Shown here: positions 1 to 9,350 of the stretch, one piece after another
How positions within the stretch are numbered: position 1 is the first letter of the stretch
How the letters are laid out: the number at the start of each line of letters is the position of its first letter
Source of the DNA: Aliiroseovarius sp. S1339
GTDB taxonomy: Bacteria > Pseudomonadota > Alphaproteobacteria > Rhodobacterales > Rhodobacteraceae
DNA: 64,000 nucleotides
NCBI RefSeq assembly: GCF_023195695.1
Contig: NZ_JALPQG010000009.1
Location: forward strand, 62,001 to 126,000
Direction: 5' to 3'
Notes under the pieces: generated by a model
What the model saw: only the letters and a program-made list of their open reading frames with translations
What the model was told of the DNA's origin: nothing
Database searches by the model: none
Made by a program: the position numbers and the translations under genes

Positions 1-1947
1 GACCAGTTGCAGGATGGATTTACCGTAGGCCCCAAAGCAGATGCGTTCTTCAAGTGCGGGCGTTGGCACATAAATGCGCGCGCGCGGCGGCGTGTCGTAT
101 TGCAGATATTCCTGAACAACCGGCTTGCGTGACGACGTTTTGCGCTTCTTCGACCCATCGTTCGGGCCGTTCATCGTGCGGATCAGCGGGATCAGGCGCT
201 TCTTTGCGCGCGGGATACCAATGGCGGGGTGGATCAGGTGCAGCGTGTCAAAGCGGTCCATTCCGCCGGGGGTCAGGGAGGCGGGATCGAACCAGCGGGT
301 GTCATGTTCCAGCAACGACAGCATCTCGTGAACCACCAGCGCGCCAGCCCCTTCGGCAACCACGTGAACTTCGCAGCCGGTGTCCTTCTTTAACTGCAAA
401 AGTTCCAGAAGAAGGTTGCCGACAAAGCCTTTCTTGATCTCCTCGACCTCTTCGTTCTCAAAATCTTCGTACGGAAGCTCTTCGGTGCCGCGCAGGGCGC
501 GTCGGGCCCCAAGCTCAATGTCGCGCCAAAAGGCCCGGCCCACGCCGCGCACGCGGTTTTCGATCAGCTCGTCCAGATGGGCCGCGTTTTCGCCAGCTTG
601 TTCCTGACAGGAGTCAAACAGGCTTTGCAGCACCTCAAGCGACTTCTCGACAAAGCTGTTGCACCAGAAAACCGTATAGGGATAAAGCCCGAGGTCCTTG
701 ATCAACGTCTTGCGCCCGACCGCGTCTGCGAAGGCGGGTTTGATACCTTCAAGACTGCCCGGTATCCAAACAAGCACGCCCCGATAGATGTTTTCCTTGT
801 TGGCGGGGTCTGCCGTTGGGTCGATCCGTTCGGACAGGTATTTGCGGGTTCGCGGCCAGCCGTTCTTGAACGATGGATATGATCCGGTCGCAACGTGATA
901 GCCGTCGTCCAGATGCATGTAATGGCCGACAAGTTCAAAACATGGGGTGGAGCCAGCTTGTATAGGGCCTGTATCGCCCTTTGTGCCTTTTTCACCAACC
1001 GATGCACCGAAGGCGGATGGCGCGAAGACGCCAAGGCGCAACACCCAACTGTCCACCACGTTCTGCGCCCAGTCCGCATAAGACCATAGTGCGATCCCCG
1101 CCTGACCGTTGTAGCCGCCCCATTTCGGACCCCATGAATTTAAGACGTGAAAGCCTTTTTCATCATAGCCGGTGACCACAAAAGCATGGGTGCCGGTTTT
1201 GCCGACCTCCGGGGGCCAGGTGATCAGACCTCCGTTATCAGGGGTGGCGGCCAGCCATCCGTCGTGCACATTTGCAGTGGTCAGTATCGCTTCGGCATCA
1301 TTCAGCGCCGCATGAAAATGGTTCAGGATCGAGGCCAGCCGGAAATAGGCCCCAAGCCCAATTTCGCGCGCCTTCTTGGCCTGACCGACCGTGGTAAACT
1401 TGCGCCCCTTGTCCGGTCCGTCGGAAACATAGCAATCGCTTTGCCAGCGGCTGTCATCAGTGGCGGCACTGGCAAAGGGCCAGTCGCGGCAGACGCCGTG
1501 ATGATAGAAACCTTTGATCGCGGATCTGAGCGTCAGGATGCCTTCTTCGGTCAGCACTTCGCCGTTCTCAAGCTCGGGATAACGATCATGGAAAGATGCC
1601 ATGCGATACAGCATATCGGCGCTGACGATGTCTTCGCGCACTTTGGTCAGGTCGGGTGGTGTGGCGTCGGGTGCGCTTGGGCGTCGCCGCACATGTTGCA
1701 AATGGCGTTGAATGTCGATCAGGTTTGCAAGCGCAAAGCCCACGCATCGCCCACTGCTGCCCTGGTTGCGCGCACCAAAAATCGGCACCTGTAATCCGGT
1801 ATCGGGATCAGGCGCCAGCAGGTTCGGGTTCAAAGACACGGTATCGCGCAAAACCGTCAGATTGGGCACATAGTCCTGATCACGCAGGTCCACCCAATCG
1901 GCACGCACACCGGTATCTTTAATCAAAGATCGCGCAAAACTGGCCAT
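1..1947 (-). CDS. Papain-like (C1) cysteine peptidase with C-terminal degenerate alpha/beta-hydrolase-like domain, 3' end outside window
   Basis: The frame is open from an ATG at 1947 to the window edge, giving 649 residues with no stop. Residues 61-72 read NQGSSGRCVGFA, the papain active-site block with Cys68 as nucleophile; His254 lies in GTHAFVVTGY and Asn270 in NSWGPKWGG, completing the C1 triad and its Trp. There is no signal peptide or prodomain, so it is probably cytoplasmic. After a linker, residues about 390-650 resemble an alpha/beta hydrolase: a strand VLVWIPGSL and a nucleophile-elbow-like stretch VHVVAEGAGALVV (528-540) in which the usual Ser (as in AHSMG) is Gly533. Family assignment of the protease part is firm; the second domain is my reading of its pattern. 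An AT-rich leader lies upstream. The substrate is unknown. Confidence 0.85.
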   Translation of the reverse strand, partial: MASFARSLIKDTGVRADWVDLRDQDYVPNLTVLRDTVSLNPNLLAPDPDTGLQVPIFGARNQGSSGRCVGFALANLIDIQRHLQHVRRRPSAPDATPPDLTKVREDIVSADMLYRMASFHDRYPELENGEVLTEEGILTLRSAIKGFYHHGVCRDWPFASAATDDSRWQSDCYVSDGPDKGRKFTTVGQAKKAREIGLGAYFRLASILNHFHAALNDAEAILTTANVHDGWLAATPDNGGLITWPPEVGKTGTHAFVVTGYDEKGFHVLNSWGPKWGGYNGQAGIALWSYADWAQNVVDSWVLRLGVFAPSAFGASVGEKGTKGDTGPIQAGSTPCFELVGHYMHLDDGYHVATGSYPSFKNGWPRTRKYLSERIDPTADPANKENIYRGVLVWIPGSLEGIKPAFADAVGRKTLIKDLGLYPYTVFWCNSFVEKSLEVLQSLFDSCQEQAGENAAHLDELIENRVRGVGRAFWRDIELGARRALRGTEELPYEDFENEEVEEIKKGFVGNLLLELLQLKKDTGCEVHVVAEGAGALVVHEMLSLLEHDTRWFDPASLTPGGMDRFDTLHLIHPAIGIPRAKKRLIPLIRTMNGPNDGSKKRKTSSRKPVVQEYLQYDTPPRARIYVPTPALEERICFGAYGKSILQLV

Positions 1948-2270
1948 CGTAAAAAACCGCCAATCGAAAAAAGCTAGGTATTTGAAATCAACTAAACTTA
2001 GAAATAATATTACTCAATTCTATCAGAAAACCGATATGAAAACAAAGCTGCGTATTGGTTCACTTAATAAATCAATCTATTTCAGTTGCTTGAGAGGGCT
2101 AAGTTCGTGAAGCGCATCAGAGTTTGCATCGCCTCGTCATCCCCCTTTGCGCGGACGAGTAGAGGTGCTCCACTTGCGAATCCCAAGTCGTCGCTCCGCC
2201 TTTTGCGATGGTCATACCCGTATGGATCATTGTAGGTTTTTTCTGATCGAAATCTTCTGTCAGGGCGGAT
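1948..2270. other. Divergent intergenic region between the C1 peptidase gene and pxpB
   Basis: About 320 bases without a convincing gene. The half next to the peptidase gene (about 1955-2090) is clearly AT-rich and probably holds its promoter. The half next to pxpB is GC-richer and contains one short inverted repeat (CTCGTC 2133-2138 with GACGAG 2154-2159). I could not fix a -35/-10 pair for either side. Confidence 0.5.
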
Positions 2271-3026
2271 GTGACACAGTCAGACCCGAATAAAATGGCG
2301 ATCGTCGAACCTGTGATCCGCACCGCCGGGGTGGACGGTCTGCTGGTAAGCTTTGCCGATGCACTTAGCGAGGCGGCCAACCGCGCGACCCTGGCGTTTC
2401 GTGCGGCTGTCGAGCTTGCCGCTTGGGACGGGGTCGAAGAAACCTCATCCTCGCTTGTGTCGACCTATCTGCGTTTCGACCCTGTGCACCTTGACCATGC
2501 CACCCTGCGCACCCAGCTTGAAACGCTGCTGGCCAGTCGTGATTGGTATGCAGCCGATCTGCCCGACGGGCGGCGGTTCTGGCGTGTGCCGACAGTGTTT
2601 GGCACCGAACTTGCCCCGCAATTGACGCAGGCCGCCGCAGCAGCAGGGTTGGAGGAAGCGGCGGCGATTGCGTCCCTATCCTCGGCCCGCGCGCGCGTGC
2701 AGACCGTCGGCTTTGCGCCCGGCCAGCCCTATCTGGGAACCTTGCCAGCAGAATGGGACATTCCCCGCCAAAGCCAGTTGACCACTCGCATCCCAGAAGG
2801 TGCGTTGGCGGTGGCAATTCGCCAACTTGTGCTGTTTTCCGTGCCAACGCCGACGGGTTGGCAACATGTGGGGCAAACCGCTATGCGGCTGTTCCGACCC
2901 GACGACAAAGACCCCTTCCTGCTGCGTCCGGGTGACGAAGTCCAATTTGTTCCGACCGACGCTGTAAGTCTGGATGCGATGCGCCGCGATCCGCACGGCG
3001 GTGCGCAATGCGAGGTGATCCGGTGA
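2271..3026 (+). CDS. pxpB: 5-oxoprolinase subunit B (PxpB, KipI family)
   Basis: A 251-residue protein of the KipI/PxpB family. With PxpA and PxpC it forms the ATP-dependent 5-oxoprolinase that opens pyroglutamate to glutamate. Supporting motifs are the central FAPGQPYLG stretch, the TRIPEGALAVAI segment, the GWQHVGQT turn and the RPGDEVQF motif near the C-terminus, all usual for this family. The GTG at 2271 has a purine-rich AGGGCGG just upstream; an in-frame ATG at 2295 lacks an SD, so GTG was preferred. It is first in the order pxpB-pxpC-pxpA, and its end overlaps the next gene. Confidence 0.93.
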   Translation: MTQSDPNKMAIVEPVIRTAGVDGLLVSFADALSEAANRATLAFRAAVELAAWDGVEETSSSLVSTYLRFDPVHLDHATLRTQLETLLASRDWYAADLPDGRRFWRVPTVFGTELAPQLTQAAAAAGLEEAAAIASLSSARARVQTVGFAPGQPYLGTLPAEWDIPRQSQLTTRIPEGALAVAIRQLVLFSVPTPTGWQHVGQTAMRLFRPDDKDPFLLRPGDEVQFVPTDAVSLDAMRRDPHGGAQCEVIR

Positions 3027-4033
3027 GCGGTTGCCTTAAAATCCTCCGTGCGGGGCCGGGCCTTACCCTGCAAGATAATGGCCGCCCTGGTTGGCTGGAT
3101 GTTGGCCTGTCGCGCGGCGGCGCAGCGGATCGGCTGGCATTGTGCGAAGGGGCCGCCTTGTTGGGGCAGACCAGCGATCTTGCAGCGGTCGAGATGGCAG
3201 GAATGGGCGGCGAGTTTGAGGCGCTCAGCGACCTGCGCATTGCCCTGACAGGCGCGCCGATGCGCGTCACGCTGGACGGCAGGAAGCTGGCGTGGAATGC
3301 CAGCCACAATCTGCCCGCAGGTGCGCGCCTGTCAATCGGCGCGACCACTGTTGGCAGCTATGGTTATCTGCATGTGGGCGGTGGTTTTGCGGCTCAATTG
3401 CGGCTGGGCGCGATCTCGGCCCATCTGTCAGCAGGGATTGGCGCGCCCTTGGGTGCCGGCGATCAGTTGGCCACGCACGCCGATCCGGGCGGTATCGTTG
3501 GCATGGGGCTTGTTGCTGATGACCGCTTCAGCGGTGGCACGGTTCGGATCGTGGAAAGCGTCCAGACCAACCTGTTCGCCGCGTCCGAGCGCGCGCGGTT
3601 CGCGACCACGACCTTTCACCGCGATACACGCGGCAACCGGATGGGGGTCAGGTTGACTTCGCCGGATGATGGCTTTCACACCGATGGCGGCCGCACAGTT
3701 CTGTCCGAGGTAATCGTGCCGGGCGACATTCAAATCACCGGTGATGGCACGCCATTTGTGCTGCTGTCAGAATGTCAAACCACGGGGGGCTATCCGCGGA
3801 TCGGAACCGTTCTGCCCTGCGATCTACCCATCGTTGCGCAAGCCGGGGCGGGTGTTGCGCTGCGTTTTCACTATGTTGCGCTGCAAGACGCGATAGTGTT
3901 GGAGCGCAAAGCGGCAACGGCGCGCGCGAATCTTGCGCGCCAGGTCCAGCCCTTGATCCGCGATCCCCATTCGATTGCCGATCTGTTATCCTATCAATTG
4001 ATCGGCGGTGTGACTGCCGGTGGCGAGGACTAA
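3023..4033 (+). CDS. pxpC: 5-oxoprolinase subunit C (PxpC, KipA family)
   Basis: The KipA/biotin-dependent carboxyltransferase-like partner of PxpB. The start MSGCLKILRAGPGLTLQDNG matches the usual beginning of the family (strand, then TxQDxGRxGW). An ATG at 3008 is in frame, but the GTG at 3023 overlaps the pxpB stop as GTGA and has GAGG (3012-3015) seven bases before it, so it is the likelier start (336 aa). Other family signs are the SRGGAADRLAL segment, RGNRMGVRL and the GYPRIGTVLPCDLPIVAQ block. Translation is probably coupled to pxpB. Confidence 0.92.
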   Translation: MSGCLKILRAGPGLTLQDNGRPGWLDVGLSRGGAADRLALCEGAALLGQTSDLAAVEMAGMGGEFEALSDLRIALTGAPMRVTLDGRKLAWNASHNLPAGARLSIGATTVGSYGYLHVGGGFAAQLRLGAISAHLSAGIGAPLGAGDQLATHADPGGIVGMGLVADDRFSGGTVRIVESVQTNLFAASERARFATTTFHRDTRGNRMGVRLTSPDDGFHTDGGRTVLSEVIVPGDIQITGDGTPFVLLSECQTTGGYPRIGTVLPCDLPIVAQAGAGVALRFHYVALQDAIVLERKAATARANLARQVQPLIRDPHSIADLLSYQLIGGVTAGGED

Positions 4034-4042
4034 GGATCTGAC

Positions 4043-4816
4043 ATGGCGCAAACAATTGATCTGAACGCAGATATGGGCGAGGGGTTCGGCGCTTGGGCGA
4101 TGGGGGACGACGCAGCGCTGCTGGACATTGTTACATCGGCTAATGTCGCGTGCGGTCTACATGCCGGTGACTGGGACGTGATGGCGGCCACAATGAAAAA
4201 CGCTGTCGCAAACGGTGTCGGCATCGGCGCGCACCCGGGCTTCCCCGATTTGCACGGCTTTGGCCGCCGCCGGATGGACCTGCCGCATGTGACACTGCAA
4301 AACCTTGTACGCTACCAGCTTGGCGCGGCGCAGGCGATGGCCTCGGCTGCGGGCGGGCAGGTGCGGCATTTGAAGTTGCATGGCGCGATGGCGAACATGG
4401 CCGCAGAAGACATCGATATGGCCCGCGCCTGTTACGAGGCGGCGCTGACCATCGCGCCTGATCTGATCATCATGGTGTTGGCGGGCACGGCCCAGCACGA
4501 CGCGGCCCATGCTCTGGGTTGCGCGACGGCCTGCGAAATCTTCGCGGATCGGGCCTATAATGACGATGCGACGCTGGTGGATCGCAGCCTGCCGGGCGCG
4601 GTGATCCATGACCCCAAAAAAGCGGGCGCGCGGATGGTCGAGATGATCCGCGAAGGCGCGATTATCACCGAAAGCGGCAAGCGCATTACGACGCGCATTG
4701 ACACGATCTGTCTGCACGGTGACACCCCATCGGCGGTGGCTTTGGCGGCCGAGGTGCGCCGCGCGCTTCAGGATGGTGGCGTCACGCTGGCGCGATTCAA
4801 CGGGCGTCCCGTCTAA
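4043..4816 (+). CDS. pxpA: 5-oxoprolinase subunit A (PxpA, LamB/YcsF family)
   Basis: A 257-residue LamB/YcsF-family protein, third member of the 5-oxoprolinase operon. It opens with IDLNADMGEGFG and shows SANVACGLHAGD, GAHPGFPDLHGFGRR, LKLHGAM and CLHGDTPSAV, all family landmarks. The ATG follows AAGGATCTGAC, a good SD, nine bases after pxpC. The operon ends here: the stop lies one base from the stop of the convergent RND gene, so the two transcripts must overlap or terminate inside one another. Confidence 0.95.
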   Translation: MAQTIDLNADMGEGFGAWAMGDDAALLDIVTSANVACGLHAGDWDVMAATMKNAVANGVGIGAHPGFPDLHGFGRRRMDLPHVTLQNLVRYQLGAAQAMASAAGGQVRHLKLHGAMANMAAEDIDMARACYEAALTIAPDLIIMVLAGTAQHDAAHALGCATACEIFADRAYNDDATLVDRSLPGAVIHDPKKAGARMVEMIREGAIITESGKRITTRIDTICLHGDTPSAVALAAEVRRALQDGGVTLARFNGRPV

Positions 4817-4817
4817 C

Positions 4818-7800
4818 CTATTCCGCAGGAAGCGCTGCCTTGCGCGCCACCGCGCGTGATGCGCGTTTTTCGCCTAACACCAACATGGAGGGGGTGACGA
4901 TCAGGGTCAGCACAGTCGCAAAGACCAGCCCGCCCGCAATCGCGCTGGACAGCTCGGTCCACCATTGGGTCGACGGTGCGCCATAAACAATCTGTCGTGT
5001 GAAGAAGTTGATGTTTAGTCCGATCACCATCGGCATCAAACCAAGTGCGGTCGTGACCGAGGTGAGCACAACAGGGCGCAGACGCTGCGCGCCAGTGCGT
5101 AAGGCGGCCTCGAGCGGTGATGCGCCGTCATCTTTCAAATGGTTATAGGTGTCGATCAACACAATGTTGTTATTCACCACGATTCCGGCCAATGCAATGA
5201 CGCCAATGCCGCCCATGACCACACCGAATGGCCGCCCGGTGATCATCAGGCCCAACAGCACGCCCGCGATGGAAAAGACGATTGCCGACATCACCACGAA
5301 GGCCTGCCAGAAGCTGTTGAATTGCGTCAGCAGGATCAGGAACATCAAGCCGATGGCCGACAGAAAAGCACCGATCAGAAAGGTCATCGCTTCGGCCTGT
5401 TCCTCGGCCTCGCCGCCAAATTTCACCTCGACGCTTTCAGGCAGGTCGATCCGGTCCAACTCGCCTTGCAGGGCAAGAATTTGGTCATTGACCAAGACGC
5501 CCGGCTCTACGTCCGCCGAGATCGAGATGACGCGTTCCTGATCAATCCGTGTAATGACCCCACTGCGTGGTGCCGGGTCGAATGATACGAAATTCGAGAT
5601 CGGGACCAGCCCCGCACTGGTCGGCACGCGCAGGTTTTGAAGCTCGGCCAATGTGCGGTCAACGGCTGGGAAGCGGACGACGATGTCGACCTCGCCATCG
5701 GTGTCGCTGGGGCGATAATTGGCCACCGTAATGCCTTGGGTCAAAAGCTGCACGGCCTGACCCAGAATGGCGACGTCCGCTCCGCTGCGCGCGGCCTCGG
5801 ACCGGTCAATGGTGATTTGCCATTCCACACCGGGCGAGGGGCGTGTTTCCACCACATCGGTGAAGCCGCCAAGGCGTTCCATTGTCGCGATCAACCGCGC
5901 AACCCCGGCGTCCTGATCCTCGACGTTGTTTGACAGCACCTCAAGGTTCACCGGCTTGCCACCACCGGGCCCAGCCATGGCGGTCTGCACTTGCACATCA
6001 ATGCCCGGGATGGTCGCCACATCCGCACGGATATCTTCGGCGATATCTGCGACGGGTCTGCGTGTGTCCCATTCGGTCAGTTCCAGTTGCAGAAATCCGA
6101 TGGCGTCGCTGCCATCGCGGCCACCACCCGAGCGGGCATAGATGCTGGCGATCTCGGAATAATCCGACAGTTTGGCCTCGACCTGCCGCACCAGCGCGTC
6201 CTGTTCATAAACTGAGAAGTTGTCCTTGGCCCGCACCTCGACCTGGGCATAGTCGGGTTCGACCTCAGGAAAGAAGGTAAGGCCATTGCCCAGCGAGCCA
6301 TAGGCGATGAAGGACGCGATCAGCGCCATCACGGCGAAACTTAACGTAACGCCGGGGCGTCTGATCGACCAGTTCAGCAGTCGAACATATGCGCCCATTA
6401 TCCCGGTCATGGTGCGCGGATCCCCGCGTTCTGCGGCGTAATGCTGCGCCTTCGACTTTGCCGACTGATGCTGTTGCTTACCAATCAGACCGCCCACCAC
6501 GGGGATGAACACCAGCGCCATGAACAGTGACGCGGCCAACGTGATGATCACGGTGATCGGCAGGAACTTCATGAACTCACCCACTGTACCCGACCAAAAC
6601 AGCAGTGGAAAAAACACGCATAGGGTCGTGGCGGTCGAGGCGATGATCGGCCACGCCATCCGCTTTGCGGCATCGCTATACGCTTGTTTCGAGCTTTTGC
6701 CTTCGTGCAGATATCGGTCCGCCAATTCGACCGTCACAATCGCGCCATCGACCAGCATCCCCACCACAAGGATCAAGGAGAACAAGACCACGATATTCAT
6801 CGTGTAGCCCATGAAGAACAAGCCTGCGACGCCAGTTAGAAACGCGCCGGGGATCGCCAGCCCAACCAGCAGGGACGACCGCAGCCCAAGCGCATAGACC
6901 ACCACGATCATCACAAGAATGATGGCGGCGATCACGTTCGCCTCAAGGTCCGAAAGCATGGATTTGACCTGCTCGCTTTCATCCAGCGTGTACCGGATGT
7001 GTACGCTGTCGGGCCAGTCCGCCTGCGCGGTTTCGATCACATCGCGCACCTCGGCCACGGTTTCGATGATGTTCGCGCCGACGCGTTTCTTGATCTCAAG
7101 GGCAAGCGCGGGCTGGCCGTCGATCCGGGCAAAGCCGTCCGGGTCTTTAAAGGTCCGCCGGATGGTGGCGACGTCGGCAAAGGTCACGACCGTCTGGCCG
7201 CGCACCAAGACCGGCAGCTCCATCACGTCGGCCACTTTTTCAATTAAGCCGGGCACTTTCAGAACCAGCCGCCCGGCTTCGCTTTCAATCGCACCAGCGG
7301 CGATCAACTGGTTGTTGCGATTGACCGATCCGATCAGTTCTTCGAAGGTAATATTGTAGGTTTCAAAAACCGTGGGGTCGATCAGCACCTCAAGCAATTG
7401 TTCGCGTTTGCCACCGATGTCGACTTCAAGCACGCCGCCCAGTGCCTCAATCTCGTCTTTCAAATCGTCCGCCAGATCATTTAGCGTGCGTTCGGGAACC
7501 GGACCGGACAGGATGACGGTCAGGATGGGAAACAGGGCGGTGTTAATCTCGGTGACCGTCAGACGCGCGTCTTGCGGCAGATCGTTTTCCGCCTTGTCAG
7601 CAGCCTCCCGCACTTTTTGCAAAGCGTCGTCGGCATCAAAACCGGGCTCAAATTCCAACTGGACGCTGGCATGGCCTTCGCTGGCCGTCGCGGTCATGGA
7701 TTTAAGACCGGTAAGCGAGGCAAACTCGGTCTCCATCGGGCCGATCAGCACATCCTCGGCATCCTCGGGTGAAATGCCGTCAAGCCCAGTTGAGACATAG

Positions 7801-7937
7801 ACAATCGGGATCGGGATCTCGGGATTGCTTTCCTTGGGGATCGCGTAATAAGCGAACGAGCCGATGATCAGCAGGAAAACCAACAAAAGTTGCACGACCT
7901 TGCTGCGATTGAAGGCGGCCGTGATCAGCGCTTTCAT
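4818..7937 (-). CDS. RND-family efflux transporter permease
   Basis: A 1039-residue inner-membrane RND pump. TM1 (about 14-32) is followed by KESNPEIPIPIVYVSTGLDG, the pattern of the proton-driven HAE-type exporters; two large periplasmic loops and two blocks of membrane segments (about 335-485 and 860-1030) follow. Where AcrB has a paired Asp-Asp in TM4 this protein has VDGAIVTVE, with Asp397 kept and the second Asp replaced by Gly398; where AcrB has the TM10 Lys the sequence is VVNNNIVLID. Substrate cannot be read. It overlaps the adaptor gene by four bases (ATGA) and ends with a basic tail rich in Arg and Ala. Confidence 0.93.
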   Translation of the reverse strand: MKALITAAFNRSKVVQLLLVFLLIIGSFAYYAIPKESNPEIPIPIVYVSTGLDGISPEDAEDVLIGPMETEFASLTGLKSMTATASEGHASVQLEFEPGFDADDALQKVREAADKAENDLPQDARLTVTEINTALFPILTVILSGPVPERTLNDLADDLKDEIEALGGVLEVDIGGKREQLLEVLIDPTVFETYNITFEELIGSVNRNNQLIAAGAIESEAGRLVLKVPGLIEKVADVMELPVLVRGQTVVTFADVATIRRTFKDPDGFARIDGQPALALEIKKRVGANIIETVAEVRDVIETAQADWPDSVHIRYTLDESEQVKSMLSDLEANVIAAIILVMIVVVYALGLRSSLLVGLAIPGAFLTGVAGLFFMGYTMNIVVLFSLILVVGMLVDGAIVTVELADRYLHEGKSSKQAYSDAAKRMAWPIIASTATTLCVFFPLLFWSGTVGEFMKFLPITVIITLAASLFMALVFIPVVGGLIGKQQHQSAKSKAQHYAAERGDPRTMTGIMGAYVRLLNWSIRRPGVTLSFAVMALIASFIAYGSLGNGLTFFPEVEPDYAQVEVRAKDNFSVYEQDALVRQVEAKLSDYSEIASIYARSGGGRDGSDAIGFLQLELTEWDTRRPVADIAEDIRADVATIPGIDVQVQTAMAGPGGGKPVNLEVLSNNVEDQDAGVARLIATMERLGGFTDVVETRPSPGVEWQITIDRSEAARSGADVAILGQAVQLLTQGITVANYRPSDTDGEVDIVVRFPAVDRTLAELQNLRVPTSAGLVPISNFVSFDPAPRSGVITRIDQERVISISADVEPGVLVNDQILALQGELDRIDLPESVEVKFGGEAEEQAEAMTFLIGAFLSAIGLMFLILLTQFNSFWQAFVVMSAIVFSIAGVLLGLMITGRPFGVVMGGIGVIALAGIVVNNNIVLIDTYNHLKDDGASPLEAALRTGAQRLRPVVLTSVTTALGLMPMVIGLNINFFTRQIVYGAPSTQWWTELSSAIAGGLVFATVLTLIVTPSMLVLGEKRASRAVARKAALPAE

Positions 7938-9091
7938 TGGGCGACCTCGGTGGGGGCGGGCACGTTCGCGGGGCGCGGGTCAACAATGTCGCCTGCGTTC
8001 ACGAAGCCCTGCCCAACCGTGATGATCTGCGCGCTTTCCGGCAGGCCGGTGACCCAGACCCCGTCGGTTTGGGCACGCACGATCGACACCGGCGCGAAGG
8101 CCACACTGTTGTCATCCGCGACGGTCTTGATCCCCAGTTCGCCATCCGTTCCAAGCGAAAGGATTGCGGGCGAGACGAAGTGACCGCGCGCTTTGCCGGT
8201 CGGGATGGCGATATGGGCGCTAAGACCTGCGGGCATTTCGCTGTCGGGATTATCGACGGCGATTTCGACGCGAAAGGTGCGGGTTTGACTATCGGCATTG
8301 GCACCGATGAAGGCCACAGTGCCGGTGCGCTCTTCACCAGTGATGAAGGACACCTGCGCGGGTTGGCCCTTTTCTAGCCGGGACAGGGCTTGTTGTGGCA
8401 CCTGCACGACGATGGTCAGCGGGTTGTTGTCCAAAACCTCGGCAACCACATCGCCGCTGTTTACGAACTCGCCCTCATCCAGCGTCATGTCGTTCAGACG
8501 CCCCGCGAAGGGCGCGCGGATCACGGTGTTGGCGCGTTGTTCCTGCGCCGCCGTCACCGCCGCCTCGGCCGAGGCTTTGGCCGCGCGGGCCTGCAAAACG
8601 CGATCTTCGGTCGTGATACCGCTTTTTTGAAGTGAGGTAGATTTTTGCAAGTCGCTGGTTGCTTGTTCTAACTGGGTCTGGGCCTGCACCAACTGCGCTT
8701 CGATGGTTTCGGCATCTAGCCGACCGATTTCCTGCCCGGCGGCGACCAGATCGCCGCGTGCGACCGAGACCGAAATAACCTCGCCCCCGACCTTCGCAGT
8801 GATGCTGGTGGCGCGGTCCGGAATTGATTGACCCTCGGAGATCAAGACCAGATCGACGTCCTGCGCGGTCGAGGTCATAACGGCGACCGCGACGGCGCGC
8901 GCAGCAGGTTCTTCCGCCACCTCTTCATCTGGTTGCGAGGGCAGGATATAGCCGCTGCCCATCCACCCGACCAACACCACGCCAAACAGTGCCGCAAGCC
9001 ATTTAGACCGCCCCGCGCCGGTATCGTCTTCGAATTTCAGTTGCCCGTTCAAATCTGGCAGTTCGTCTTTTGGCATCTGATTGTCCTTCAA
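7934..9091 (-). CDS. RND efflux periplasmic adaptor (membrane fusion protein)
   Basis: A 385-residue membrane fusion protein that would link the adjacent RND permease to an outer-membrane channel (none is encoded in this window). Residues about 29-52 form a single N-terminal membrane anchor. The biotinyl-lipoyl halves are visible as KVGGEVISVSVARGDLVAAGQEIGRLD and VIRAPFAGRLNDMTLDEGEFVNSGDVV, separated by an Ala/Gln-rich alpha-helical hairpin (about 135-190), then the beta-barrel part with TGTVAFIGANADSQTRTF. The order adaptor then permease with a four-base overlap is the standard operon. No regulator is adjacent. Confidence 0.93.
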   Translation of the reverse strand: MKDNQMPKDELPDLNGQLKFEDDTGAGRSKWLAALFGVVLVGWMGSGYILPSQPDEEVAEEPAARAVAVAVMTSTAQDVDLVLISEGQSIPDRATSITAKVGGEVISVSVARGDLVAAGQEIGRLDAETIEAQLVQAQTQLEQATSDLQKSTSLQKSGITTEDRVLQARAAKASAEAAVTAAQEQRANTVIRAPFAGRLNDMTLDEGEFVNSGDVVAEVLDNNPLTIVVQVPQQALSRLEKGQPAQVSFITGEERTGTVAFIGANADSQTRTFRVEIAVDNPDSEMPAGLSAHIAIPTGKARGHFVSPAILSLGTDGELGIKTVADDNSVAFAPVSIVRAQTDGVWVTGLPESAQIITVGQGFVNAGDIVDPRPANVPAPTEVAQ

Positions 9092-9335
9092 AGGATTGCG
9101 CGCAAAGAGATGCCCGCGTTCGGCATTAACAAGTTAACTAGGTTCACATTGACAAATTTTCCAGACGCTTATGCAGGAAATTGATGAATCATACCAATCT
9201 GCGCAAGTATTGTCTTATACGTTGCGGGTTTACAGGCAGATCAAGCATGAATGGGCGCATCCGGCATAATCATGAAGCCTGTCTGGCGCAGCGCGGACGC
9301 CGGCAAGGTAATATTGCTGCTGTGGGGATGGCATC

Positions 9336-9350
9336 AGAGGCGTGGCCTCT
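9336..9350. terminator. Short palindrome at the end of the BKACE gene
   Basis: AGAGGC (9336-9341), three-base loop, GCCTCT (9345-9350). It overlaps the BKACE stop codon. There is no T-run on the minus strand after it, so it may be only a weak terminator or a chance palindrome. Confidence 0.3.

Noticed and set aside
54-1922. Several plus-strand open frames (for example 577-882 and 1147-1794)
   Set aside because: They lie opposite a continuous minus-strand frame with a full papain-type catalytic triad; their translations look random.
9092-9348. TTGACA on the plus strand at about 9149 as a promoter
   Set aside because: No good -10 at proper distance and no plus-strand gene follows; the region belongs to minus-strand genes.
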